A DNA stretch of 64,000 nucleotides from a bacterium (GCA_017396025.1 JAFQNF010000040.1:47984-111983); one strand, 5' to 3'; counted from the first letter of the stretch, positions 55,225 through 63,786 are shown. Numbers and translations are program-made. Notes: generated by a model not told the origin, from the sequence alone.

Positions 55225-55770
55225 TTAGAATAATCTTTTTAGTAGACCTTGGAATCCTTGACCATGACGAGCTTCGTCTTTAGCCATTTCGTGTACTGTA
55301 TCGTGGATTGCATCATAGCCTAATTCTTTAGCTCTTTTTGCAATATCCATTTTTGATGAGCAAGCGCCAGATTCAGCTTCAGCTCTCATTTCTAGGTTTT
55401 TCTTTGTTGAATTTGTTACAACTTCACCTAATAACTCAGCAAATTTTGCAGCATGCTCTGCTTCTTCAAAAGCATATCTTTTGAATGCTTCTGCAACTTC
55501 TGGATAACCTTCTCTTTCAGCTTGACGGCTCATCGCTAAGTACATACCAACTTCAGTACATTCACCCATAAAGTGTTCTTTTAAGCCTTGAACAACTTGC
55601 TCATCTGCACCTTTTGCAACACCGATAACATGTTCTGTTACCCAAGTTAAACCTTGTGATTCGTCTAATTTATTAAATTTTTCTGCAGGAACTCCGCACA
55701 ATGGGCATTTTTCTGGAGCGTGTTCTGCTTCTACTGAATATCCACATACTGAACATACAAATTTTGACAT
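55225..55770 (-). CDS. Rubrerythrin with N-terminal rubredoxin domain (reverse rubrerythrin)
   Basis: A 181-aa peroxide-scavenging protein. The rubredoxin centre comes first (CSVCGYS at 6-12, CPLCGVP at 22-28), then the ferritin-like diiron domain with ExxH pairs (GECTEVGMY near 70, [10 protein letters not shown] near 98, DEARHGQGF near 165). The order is reversed relative to classical rubrerythrin. This form is typical of anaerobes and cyanobacterial relatives. AGAGGTAAAC precedes the ATG. Confidence 0.93.
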   Translation of the reverse strand: MSKFVCSVCGYSVEAEHAPEKCPLCGVPAEKFNKLDESQGLTWVTEHVIGVAKGADEQVVQGLKEHFMGECTEVGMYLAMSRQAEREGYPEVAEAFKRYAFEEAEHAAKFAELLGEVVTNSTKKNLEMRAEAESGACSSKMDIAKRAKELGYDAIHDTVHEMAKDEARHGQGFQGLLKRLF

Positions 55771-55841
55771 TGTTTACCTCTTTTCATTTCCTTTTTGTTT
55801 TTATTTTATTTATTTACAAAATTATATTACCATATTGATTA

Positions 55842-55873
55842 AAAAAAGAAAAGTGATATTTATTATCACTTTT
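55842..55873 (-). terminator. Terminator after prmC
   Basis: AAAAGTGATA / TATCACTTTT with a 5-nt loop, followed on the minus strand by CTTTTTTT. Confidence 0.9.
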
Positions 55874-55888
55874 AATATTTCTTAATAA

Positions 55889-56722
55889 TTATGCTTTTGC
55901 AATGATTATTCTTTCTATTGAATTATAATCTTGAACTACATTTATATCGCTAAAACCATTATCTTTCAGACATTTTTCAACTATTATATGCTGGTTAATC
56001 CCAAGTTCAAACAACAAATATCCATCTGGTAACAAATATTTTTTTGCTTGTTCTATTATTTTAATGTAAAACTCAACCCCATATTCGTCTGACGTGTATA
56101 ATGCAGAAGCTGGGTCATAATCACGAACTTCAACCTGCAAAGTTTCTTTGTCTTTAATCGGAATATACGGTGGATTAGATACAATTATATTGTATGTCCC
56201 GTCTACATTTTCAAACAAATCAGATTGATACAATCTAACTTTTTCAAAAACATTATGCAATAGCACATTCTTTTTTGCTGTTTCAATAGTTTCAAATGAA
56301 ATATCTACTGACTCTGCAAATATATTTTTATTTTCAACAACTAATGTAATTGGAATACAACCTGTTCCAGTTCCAATATCCAATATTTTAGGTTTTTCAA
56401 ATTTAGTGGCAAGCTTTAATGTTTCTTGAACTAAAAGTTCAGTTTCAGGACGAGGAATAAGCGTATTTTCATCAACAAAAAATTTCCTCCCATAAAAGAA
56501 TGCTTGTCCTATTATTTGTTGAATTGGTCTATGAGTTGAAATACGTTCATTTAAAACTTTTTCCAATTTAGCAAGTTGCCATTTTTCAATGCTTTTACCA
56601 AGCATAAAGTCTTTATATGTATAATTAAAAAGCACCTCAAGTGCAAAATCTACCTCTACTTTTGCCTCATCAAATGAAAAACCATTCTTTAGATATTTAT
56701 CAATGAAAATTTTTCTATACAT
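55889..56722 (-). CDS. prmC: Peptide chain release factor N5-glutamine methyltransferase
   Basis: A 277-aa PrmC/HemK. An N-terminal helical domain recognises the release factor. The SAM loop ILDIGTGTGCIPITL lies near 116-130 and the catalytic NPPYIP motif near 184. It methylates the GGQ glutamine of RF1, encoded at 31927. TAAAAT lies exactly six bases before the ATG, which suggests a leaderless message. Confidence 0.95.
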   Translation of the reverse strand: MYRKIFIDKYLKNGFSFDEAKVEVDFALEVLFNYTYKDFMLGKSIEKWQLAKLEKVLNERISTHRPIQQIIGQAFFYGRKFFVDENTLIPRPETELLVQETLKLATKFEKPKILDIGTGTGCIPITLVVENKNIFAESVDISFETIETAKKNVLLHNVFEKVRLYQSDLFENVDGTYNIIVSNPPYIPIKDKETLQVEVRDYDPASALYTSDEYGVEFYIKIIEQAKKYLLPDGYLLFELGINQHIIVEKCLKDNGFSDINVVQDYNSIERIIIAKA

Positions 56723-56757
56723 GCTTATATTTTACAGCATGAGCAGAAAAACGATAA

Positions 56758-56934
56758 TCATCTAAATAAATCTTTAAAATTAAATTTACCTTTTTTATTA
56801 ACCAAATTAGAAAAAAACATTTCTTTTAATATTGGATTTGTTTGTAAATTAGCATTATTAACCGTCTGACGAGGTTGTTTTTGTACCACATCAGACGGTT
56901 TAATATCTAGTTTTACAATTTTTTCTTTATCCAT
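56758..56934 (-). CDS. Possible 58-aa small protein
   Basis: A minus-strand ATG frame of 58 codons (MDKEKIVKLDIKPSDVV ... GKFNFKDLFR) fills the gap before prmC and ends 35 bases upstream of it. No good ribosome site is seen. A strong hairpin, AACCGTCTGA / TCAGACGGTT, lies inside the frame, which may instead mean that this is structured regulatory RNA. Confidence 0.35.
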   Translation of the reverse strand: MDKEKIVKLDIKPSDVVQKQPRQTVNNANLQTNPILKEMFFSNLVNKKGKFNFKDLFR

Positions 56935-57010
56935 ACCAATATAAAATCAGATTTTAAAAAAAATTGCCAGTTTTTTTGTATTTTTGTAGAATTATTATAA
57001 GGAGAAACAT

Positions 57011-57244
57011 ATGACTCAAGAATCAAGTTTGTTTTATATATTGAATTCACAATATATGAACTTCGTTGAAGAAAATAAGAATAAAGATACTATTTCAAGA
57101 TATATTACAGAAATGAATTTCATAAAAAAGTTAGAAGAAATTGCAACAAAAGAAAAGTTAATTAACGAACTAGAGCATCTTAAGATAGAAAAAGAAAAAG
57201 TATTAAATTTTTTGAATAAAAAAGGAGTTAAACCCAAAAGTTAG
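57011..57244 (+). CDS. Small coiled-coil hypothetical protein
   Basis: A 77-aa charged protein with heptad-like Leu/Ile spacing (IKKLEEIATKEKLINELEHL). AAGGAG precedes the ATG. It ends 51 bases before the calpain-like gene and may be co-transcribed with it. Family unknown. Confidence 0.65.
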   Translation: MTQESSLFYILNSQYMNFVEENKNKDTISRYITEMNFIKKLEEIATKEKLINELEHLKIEKEKVLNFLNKKGVKPKS

Positions 57245-57295
57245 TTAAAGTTTTCTATAAACTCGTCGATAAACTTAAAATGGAGATGTTATACG

Positions 57296-60232
57296 ATGAG
57301 TTTTAGAGATTTCACCAGCCTTTTTAACAAAAAACTAGTAGAAATACCCTCTCAAGTAGATGTAAGACCAAACAATGCAACAGAGCATTCTCAAACAAAT
57401 GATATTGCTGGGTCTATTTTTGATGTAAGCGAAAATGATTACGATATAAATGAAAGTATAGAAAACTTACAAGACGAATTTGCTGATTTATTCAATTTTT
57501 TCAAAAACTTGAAAGAAAATAAGCAAACAGAAGAAGTTGTTATAAATAAAGAAAAAACAATTGATGAAATTGTTCAAAATGCATCAACCGGTGAAGTATT
57601 TGAAATTCCAGGAGAACACTTTGCATATATAAAAACAGGAGATGGAGAATATGAAAAATTAAACATCTCAATAGACACATATAATGAATTATTTAGCGGG
57701 GAACCTCAAACTGCAACAGGGCTTAAGGGATTGCTAAAAGGCAAAGAAAACCATCAATTTAATGATTTTTCACAAATTTATAATAATGAAAACAGCAGAT
57801 ATTATTTCTTAAATTGCTTTTCAGAAGATGGGAATGGAAATATAACTGTTACAATTCCAAGCACAAGCTACAGTTTTACTTTTAATAAACAAAATAATTA
57901 TGGTGATTTTGGATTTATAGATGGAACTGATATAGGGATTCAAATGATGTCTACTGCATACAATGCAATGTGGCAAGAAGAAAAAATTCCACAATTAGAA
58001 GAAGAAGCTCTGTTTTGGAATTTTTTGCTTGAAGAAGAATCTCAAAATTATTCAGAAGAATTCAACGCACAAATTAATGAAATATATCAATATGCAAATG
58101 AAAACAAAGTAAGCACTTCGTACATTTTTAGAGCCTTTGACATCTTTCAAAACGGAGGTAATTTAGAAGATTACCCAAAAGTTTTCAATGATGAAGAACT
58201 AAATTCACTATTGAAAGAACTTCCACAAGATGAATTAAAAAATTTGAATAGCGAAACCCTTTTCGATTACCTCTCAATTTTGAATAATAAATATTCTTTC
58301 GAAAATGCATTAAAAAATTTAACTGAAAATCCTATCGGAACAGTTAATATGAATGATTATTATGACAATGCTCATATTCTATCTTCCTTAGGGTTAGATA
58401 TAAATGGAGATCCAATTAGTTCTGAAGCCATTGAATTAGCCCAAGACTTTATTGAATATTATGAATGCCCAATATCAAGTGAGTTTAACGAGAACTATAT
58501 TGCAGCGTATTTAAATAATAATCCATATGGAGAAGAAATTTTAAATGCAATTATGCAAAATGAAGAATTAAAATATGTTCCTACCGATATTACAATTTTA
58601 TTAGAGGAAAGCTTAAAAGAAGACGCTGATATTGATTATATATTAAAAGCAGCAGGACTAGGTTGGCATCTATCTTTTTTCTTTGACAACTCTTTCATTA
58701 ATCCAGAAAATATAGATTTAGCAATTTTATTCAATGAAACATACGGAGATGAAAAAGATGTTATAGATTTTAGAGAAATAGGTATTGCCAGCCAATACCT
58801 AGACAATGAAATATTAGAAAAAAGTATAATAGACGGTACATATACAAATTTACACCAAGTTAATGAATATTTAGAAGATATAATACCAAATTATCAAGAT
58901 GATGGCACAACAAGAAGTGAATTACTAAAAAAAGATATTGAACTTCTTTATACTTCAGCAATAGAAGGAATTCCTATTGAAGATTTAGTTATACCAACAA
59001 ACACAAATATTCAAGAGGGTCTACAAAACTCTGAAATTGGTGATATTTTTGAAGTAGATGGCGAAGATTATATTTATATAAAAACTAGTAATGGAGAATA
59101 TGAGCAACTTCAAATATCAAAAGAAGCATATATGGAGCTCTTCCCTCCAGTACAAAGATATATGTCATCACAAGGGCAAATCGGTGATTGTTACTTAGTT
59201 TCATCATTGAATAATATGATGACAGATCCAACAACAAGACACTTATTATTACAATGTTTTTCTGAAGATGAGAATGGAAACATAACCGTTGACTTACCGA
59301 ATGGTGATTATACTTTTACAATAGAGCGAGGAAAAGAAGTCATAGATTATTTACCAGAATATACAGTTCTTGAACAATTTGCGACAGGAGAAGAATATTC
59401 AATCTCATCAGAATTTGCTCTTTCAGATAGTTCATTAGGTATGCAAATGCTTGAACTTTGTTATGGAATATATTTAAAAGATGAAGCAATAAGTAGTGAA
59501 ATGGATAAATTAACATCACTATATGGAGAAATGTCTATTGAAGAAAAAGAAGCAGCTGAAACCATAATTGATTATATTAACGAAAATACGGACAATAATG
59601 ATAATAGTGATTTTGGAAACAATTTGGAATTAATATTAATATTTAACGATTTAGAAAGCACAACAGATTCAGAAGAACAAGACGCAATAATTTCTCATCT
59701 TGAAATGTTATTTTTCTCTGAACCAAACGACGAATTTAGAACTATGCTAACAGACTACATTTCTAATGGATATGCTCCATATGGAATTCCTTTATTAATG
59801 AGAGCAGATACTTATTTAAAAAATATTCAAGAGTTACAAGATGACACTTATGGTTCTAAAATCCGAGGAAGTGGAGGATATATCGATAAAGTATTCGAAA
59901 CTTTTGGTATAGAATGTATATCCTATAGACCATCTTCAACACAGCCAATAAGCGAATTATTAGAAAATCCTAACATAAGAATTATTGCCGGTGGAACAAG
60001 AGGTGATAATGACAGCACATATTTAAATAGAGAATTAAATATTGCTGGTCGCCACGCATACACAATTTACCCAATACAACAAGAAAATGGTGAATGGCTA
60101 TTTGAGGTTATAAACCCTTGGGATGAATCACAAACATCAATATTAACCGAAGCACAGATAAATGAATATTTTTCACATATAGAATACATAGAAACAGATA
60201 CAATTTCATACAAACAAGCACCATCAAATTAA
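57296..60232 (+). CDS. Calpain-family cysteine protease with degenerate N-terminal copy
   Basis: A 978-aa protein beginning MSFRDF. The C-terminal region is a calpain (C2) protease core: GQIGDCYLVSSL carries the catalytic Cys632, GRHAYTIYPI carries His920, and VINPWDES carries Asn940. An upstream region (about 99-230) repeats the entry of this domain (YIKTGDGEYEKLNIS versus YIKTSNGEYEQLQIS; NCFSEDGNGNITV versus QCFSEDENGNITV) but lacks the G-x-x-G-D-C loop. It is therefore a catalytically dead half-copy. The 350 residues between are acidic and helical. No signal peptide. Bacterial calpain homologs are sporadic and little studied. GGAG precedes the ATG. Confidence 0.85.
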   Translation: MSFRDFTSLFNKKLVEIPSQVDVRPNNATEHSQTNDIAGSIFDVSENDYDINESIENLQDEFADLFNFFKNLKENKQTEEVVINKEKTIDEIVQNASTGEVFEIPGEHFAYIKTGDGEYEKLNISIDTYNELFSGEPQTATGLKGLLKGKENHQFNDFSQIYNNENSRYYFLNCFSEDGNGNITVTIPSTSYSFTFNKQNNYGDFGFIDGTDIGIQMMSTAYNAMWQEEKIPQLEEEALFWNFLLEEESQNYSEEFNAQINEIYQYANENKVSTSYIFRAFDIFQNGGNLEDYPKVFNDEELNSLLKELPQDELKNLNSETLFDYLSILNNKYSFENALKNLTENPIGTVNMNDYYDNAHILSSLGLDINGDPISSEAIELAQDFIEYYECPISSEFNENYIAAYLNNNPYGEEILNAIMQNEELKYVPTDITILLEESLKEDADIDYILKAAGLGWHLSFFFDNSFINPENIDLAILFNETYGDEKDVIDFREIGIASQYLDNEILEKSIIDGTYTNLHQVNEYLEDIIPNYQDDGTTRSELLKKDIELLYTSAIEGIPIEDLVIPTNTNIQEGLQNSEIGDIFEVDGEDYIYIKTSNGEYEQLQISKEAYMELFPPVQRYMSSQGQIGDCYLVSSLNNMMTDPTTRHLLLQCFSEDENGNITVDLPNGDYTFTIERGKEVIDYLPEYTVLEQFATGEEYSISSEFALSDSSLGMQMLELCYGIYLKDEAISSEMDKLTSLYGEMSIEEKEAAETIIDYINENTDNNDNSDFGNNLELILIFNDLESTTDSEEQDAIISHLEMLFFSEPNDEFRTMLTDYISNGYAPYGIPLLMRADTYLKNIQELQDDTYGSKIRGSGGYIDKVFETFGIECISYRPSSTQPISELLENPNIRIIAGGTRGDNDSTYLNRELNIAGRHAYTIYPIQQENGEWLFEVINPWDESQTSILTEAQINEYFSHIEYIETDTISYKQAPSN

Positions 60233-60246
60233 ATGGTACTTGTTTA
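60213..60246 (+). terminator. Possible terminator after the calpain gene
   Basis: An imperfect stem (ACAAG-c-ACCAT / ATGGT-a-CTTGT) spans the stop codon and is followed by a T/A-rich run. Confidence 0.5.
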
Positions 60247-60264
60247 ATAATTTAAATATTTATT

Positions 60265-60726
60265 CTATTGCAATTCAGATGCACAATGTGGGCATTTTGT
60301 TGCTTTAATATTGATTGTAGAACAACAGAATTTACATTCTTTAGTTGTTGGTTCTGCAGGTGCTACACATTCTTCTTTTTTCTCTGCTTTCAATTTGTTT
60401 ATAGCTTTAACCAATAAAAATACAGCAAAGGAAACAATTAAAAAGCTAATTAATGTATTGATAAATACACCATAATTAATTGTAACTAAGCCTGCTTCTT
60501 GAGCTTCTGCTACTGTTGCATAATGTTCTGATGTTGGTGTAATTGAAAAATATAAGTTTTTAAAGTCTACATTGTTTAAAACAAATCCAATTGGAGGCAT
60601 AATAATATCTTTTACTAATGAATTAACAATTGGAGAGAACGCTCCACCAATGATAATACCAACTGCCATATCAATTACGTTACCTTTTACAGCAAATTCT
60701 TTAAACTCTTTTAAAAATCCTTGCAT
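60265..60726 (-). CDS. mscL: Large-conductance mechanosensitive channel with C-terminal zinc ribbon
   Basis: A 153-aa MscL. The amphipathic N-terminus and TM1 (GFLKEFKEFAVKGNVIDMAV, GIIIGGAFSPIVNSLV) and TM2 (about 75-97) are typical. After the cytoplasmic helix it carries a CKFCCSTINIKATKCPHCASE zinc-ribbon-like tail (partly quoted, C-x2-C and C-x2-C). It opens under membrane tension to release osmolytes. AGAGGTAA precedes the ATG. Confidence 0.93.
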   Translation of the reverse strand: MQGFLKEFKEFAVKGNVIDMAVGIIIGGAFSPIVNSLVKDIIMPPIGFVLNNVDFKNLYFSITPTSEHYATVAEAQEAGLVTINYGVFINTLISFLIVSFAVFLLVKAINKLKAEKKEECVAPAEPTTKECKFCCSTINIKATKCPHCASELQ

Positions 60727-60764
60727 AATTTTTACCTCTACTAACCTTTTATTACAAATAAAAT

Positions 60765-61109
60765 CTAACTTTTAGCTATTTTTTCAATGGCTTCACCAAT
60801 AGATGTTTTTGCCAAATCTATGTACGCTGATAGATGAGAAAGAATACCATCCATTGTTTTCCACTCAGGATCATGATTTATCTTTTTAACATCATCACCA
60901 GTAATATAAACTTCAATTTTGTTTCCTTTTTGTGCTGCTTGAGCCAAAGAACCTGTTGTTGGAGCATACTGATAATATTTTGTCACATCTCTCATTGCGA
61001 CAAGTCCATTTTGTTTTCTGTAAGACAACCTATCGTTTAATTTTTTTATTTTAGATTCTTTTCCAGAAACAGCTATAACTTTTCCGAAAGAAACGTTTGA
61101 GACTTTCAA
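60765..61109 (-). CDS. Hypothetical protein with N-terminal VSFG tag
   Basis: A 114-aa protein beginning MKVSNVSFGKV (VSFG at 6-9). It starts with TTG behind AAAGGAAT. The rest is mixed alpha/beta without a known motif (VYITGDDVKKI near 68-78). No signal peptide. Function unknown. Confidence 0.7.
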   Translation of the reverse strand: MKVSNVSFGKVIAVSGKESKIKKLNDRLSYRKQNGLVAMRDVTKYYQYAPTTGSLAQAAQKGNKIEVYITGDDVKKINHDPEWKTMDGILSHLSAYIDLAKTSIGEAIEKIAKS

Positions 61110-61241
61110 CTATAAATTCCTTTTGTAAAATGCATGTGAACTTACACCTATAATATCACATGAAAATAAAAAAAATTGCTACATTCGTAAGAAAGATGAA
61201 GAGTTCTTAACACAAATAATTAGCCACCTGGCGGATAGAAT

Positions 61242-62168
61242 ATGAATTTTGCTTATACTATGTTAACCTCAGGAGATTTCTATTTTGCAATGAAAAGAAA
61301 ATTTATTTATTTTTTGATAGCAACAATAACTGTTGTTTATATTTGTACGCAACAAACAAGCTATATTAATAGCCTAGGCATACTAACTCTTTACACTGCA
61401 AGTATAGTTATCTATATAAAAAGAAAACCAAAAATTGATGACATAAGCAATCAGAATAATAAAATCATCGCAACAATTACACACGACCTAAAAACACCAG
61501 CCGTAGCACATATAAGGGCAATTGAATTGCTGTTAAAAGGGAACTTTGGAGAAATTAATGATAACCAAAGAAGCTATTTAAATGACATCTTACATTCTTG
61601 CCAAAATATGCTTGATATGTTGGTAAATATGCTTTGGTTGTACAAGTTCGACAATAAAATGATAGCAATAGACACAAAAAGTTTTTGTATAAATGAACTA
61701 GTAAACGAAATTTTTAAAGAAAACAAATTAATGCTAACATCTAAAAACCATATTTTTAAACAAAACTACAGGACAGCAAAAATCTATATTAGTGCGGATA
61801 GGATGCACATAAAAAGAATTATTTCTAATTTATTAATGAATGCAGTAAATCATAGCAAAGAAAATACTACCATTCGATTAGAAAGCTATATAAAAGACAA
61901 CAAATTTGTATTTAAAGTAAACAATGAGGGAGAATTTTTATCAGAAGATTTATTAAAATGTATTTTTGATAAAAACAATGTTTTTACACAAAAAAGCGAT
62001 GGTCTTTCTACAGGATTAGGATTATATTTATCTAATTCTTTATTAGAATTAAACGGCGGAAAAATTTTGTATTCTTCTAATAAAAACGGGACAAATTCTT
62101 TCGGATTTACAATTAATTTATACAAAGCAATCGATAAAAAAGAAGAGAGAATATATATAAAGAAATAA
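61242..62168 (+). CDS. Orphan membrane histidine kinase
   Basis: A 308-aa sensor kinase. Two membrane helices occur at about 20-50. The H box is TITHDLKTPAVAHIRAIELL (His near 83), the N box NLLMNAVNHSKE near 206, and the G box region STGLGLYLSNSLLELNGG near 262. No response regulator lies adjacent. The start is either 61242 (behind GGCGGAT) or the ATG 16 codons later (behind AGGAG). Confidence 0.88.
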   Translation: MNFAYTMLTSGDFYFAMKRKFIYFLIATITVVYICTQQTSYINSLGILTLYTASIVIYIKRKPKIDDISNQNNKIIATITHDLKTPAVAHIRAIELLLKGNFGEINDNQRSYLNDILHSCQNMLDMLVNMLWLYKFDNKMIAIDTKSFCINELVNEIFKENKLMLTSKNHIFKQNYRTAKIYISADRMHIKRIISNLLMNAVNHSKENTTIRLESYIKDNKFVFKVNNEGEFLSEDLLKCIFDKNNVFTQKSDGLSTGLGLYLSNSLLELNGGKILYSSNKNGTNSFGFTINLYKAIDKKEERIYIKK

Positions 62169-62169
62169 C

Positions 62170-62250
62170 TGTCGATGGGGGGACTTGAACCCCCACAGGT
62201 TACCCCACACGCCCCTCAAACGTGCGCGTCTACCATTCCGCCACATCGAC
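62170..62250 (-). tRNA. tRNA-Leu (anticodon GAG)
   Basis: An 81-nt type II tRNA without encoded CCA. GTCGATG pairs with CATCGAC, TGGCGGAATGGTAGACGCGC is the Leu-type D-arm, the anticodon loop is TTGAGGG, a variable arm is present, and the T-arm is GGGGGTTCAAGTCCCCC. It begins two bases after the kinase stop on the other strand. Confidence 0.93.
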
Positions 62251-62425
62251 ATAATTTTTTGTTTATTCAATTATAATGTTCAGATTTGTCTTTAGTGGCG
62301 GATGTTGTGTCAAGCACAACCCTCAGCTTCATAAATTTCGCATACAGGCTCACACATCCTCATTTTACTGCGGTGGTTCGCTTTGTATCGAAAAACGATA
62401 TTCAATCGTTTTTCTGCGGCAGAGT

Positions 62426-62438
62426 GCCACATCGACAT
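62426..62438 (-). repeat. Partial copy of the tRNA-Leu 5' end
   Basis: GCCACATCGACAT repeats 62240-62252, that is the first ~11 bases of tRNA-Leu plus flank, 186 bp upstream of the gene. Between them is a mixed-composition stretch with a 10-bp hairpin, GAAAAACGAT / ATCGTTTTTC (62390-62414), and no convincing gene. Confidence 0.6.
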
Positions 62439-62495
62439 TACACATTAATCTTAATAGATTTTGATTTTTTTTACAATATAAAATAGAATAACAAT

Positions 62496-63104
62496 ATGAA
62501 CTACATCTGGTATTTTTTAATTGTTATATCAATAGTTTTCGGTGCTATTAATGGCACATTAAATGAAGTTGCAAACGCTATTTTTTCTGGAACACAACTT
62601 GCCGTAAAAATCGTGCTTACTTTACTTGGAATTATGACTTTCTGGCTAGGAATTATGAAAATAGCAGAAAAATCTGGAATCGTAGAATGGTTAGCAAAAA
62701 TTTTAAGACCAGTTGCAAAATGGATTTTCCCAGAACTTCCTAAAAATAGCCCAATTATTGGTGATATTGCAATGAACTTTTCTGCAAACGCGCTAGGGCT
62801 CGCTAATGCTGCAACTCCGATTGGTATAAAAGCTATGGAAGGTATGCAAGAATTAAATAAGGATAAACAATCTGCATCTGATCCAATGTGCACACTTTTA
62901 GCAATGAATACTGCAGGATTTCAATTAATCCCTGCAACAGTTATTGCAATTTTGGCTGCTGCAGGGTGTGAAAAGCCAACAGAAATAATATTCCCAACAC
63001 TAATTGTTACAGGAACAGCTTTTGTATCGGCAATTATTATTGCAAAAATATTTAAAAAAGTATTTCCACCTCAAAAAGAAGGTGAGGTAATAAATGCCGA
63101 TTAG
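62496..63104 (+). CDS. spmA: Nucleoside-recognition (Gate) domain protein, SpmA-like
   Basis: A 202-aa membrane protein of the spore maturation protein A family. It has an N-terminal helix and a conserved FSANALGLANAATPIGIKAM block near 89-108 in a Gate domain. In non-sporulating bacteria SpmA/SpmB pairs are widespread membrane proteins of unknown transport role. TAGAAT lies exactly six bases before the ATG. It overlaps spmB by 11 bases. Confidence 0.9.
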   Translation: MNYIWYFLIVISIVFGAINGTLNEVANAIFSGTQLAVKIVLTLLGIMTFWLGIMKIAEKSGIVEWLAKILRPVAKWIFPELPKNSPIIGDIAMNFSANALGLANAATPIGIKAMEGMQELNKDKQSASDPMCTLLAMNTAGFQLIPATVIAILAAAGCEKPTEIIFPTLIVTGTAFVSAIIIAKIFKKVFPPQKEGEVINAD

Positions 63105-63633
63105 AGAAATTTTTGATTTAATATCACTTTGGGCACTACCAGCAATTATTTTAATCATATTAACAGTTGCAATAACAAGAAAAGTACCAATATACGAAGC
63201 TTTTATCGAGGGTGCTAAAGACGGAGTAAAAGTTAGCGCAAACATTATCCCTTATTTAGTCGCCATTATCGTTGCAATTTCAATGTTAAGAGCATCAGGA
63301 GCGATAGACTCAATTGCGACACTTTGCGCTGGACTATTGGATAAAATACATCTACCAGCAGATGTGCTACCTTTAGCTTTTGTTCGTTCCCTTTCTGGAA
63401 GCGCAGCCGTTGGCGTTTTTTCAGATATTATTGCAAACAATGATATCAATTCATACACATCTAAACTTGCAGCAATTATGCTTGGCAGTAGCGAAACAAC
63501 GTTCTACGTGCTAACAGTCTATTTTGGTGCAGTTGGAATAAAAAAATATAGATACGCACTTTTAACAGGTTTAAGTGCAGATTTTATCGGAATTATTATG
63601 GCAATTATTGTTGCTAGAATTTTCTTTGCATAA
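63094..63633 (+). CDS. spmB: Nucleoside-recognition (Gate) domain protein, SpmB-like
   Basis: A 179-aa membrane protein with about five helices. SGSAAVGVFSDIIANND near 98-114 and LGSSETTFYVLTVYFGAVG near 130-148 are the SpmB hallmarks. It is translationally coupled to spmA, and the two probably form one complex. Confidence 0.9.
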   Translation: MPIREIFDLISLWALPAIILIILTVAITRKVPIYEAFIEGAKDGVKVSANIIPYLVAIIVAISMLRASGAIDSIATLCAGLLDKIHLPADVLPLAFVRSLSGSAAVGVFSDIIANNDINSYTSKLAAIMLGSSETTFYVLTVYFGAVGIKKYRYALLTGLSADFIGIIMAIIVARIFFA

Positions 63634-63739
63634 TCTTTATAAATTAACTAGCAAAAAATTTGAAAATAGGTTTTTATATAAGCAAATTTCCCAAAATTAA
63701 ATATCATGCATCCTAGACAGTTATCAAACTGCCGTACAG

Positions 63740-63786
63740 ATTATTAAGTGTAAAAAATGTACAATTGACACTTAATAATGTTTTTT
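63740..63786 (+). terminator. Terminator downstream of spmB
   Basis: A 12-bp perfect inverted repeat (ATTATTAAGTGT / ACACTTAATAAT) with a 16-nt loop is followed by GTTTTTT. Confidence 0.8.

Noticed and set aside
62276..62486. Two overlapping 62-66-codon frames upstream of spmA
   Set aside because: They lie between the tRNA-Leu copies, overlap a hairpin and the tRNA fragment, and lack a ribosome site and gene-like composition.
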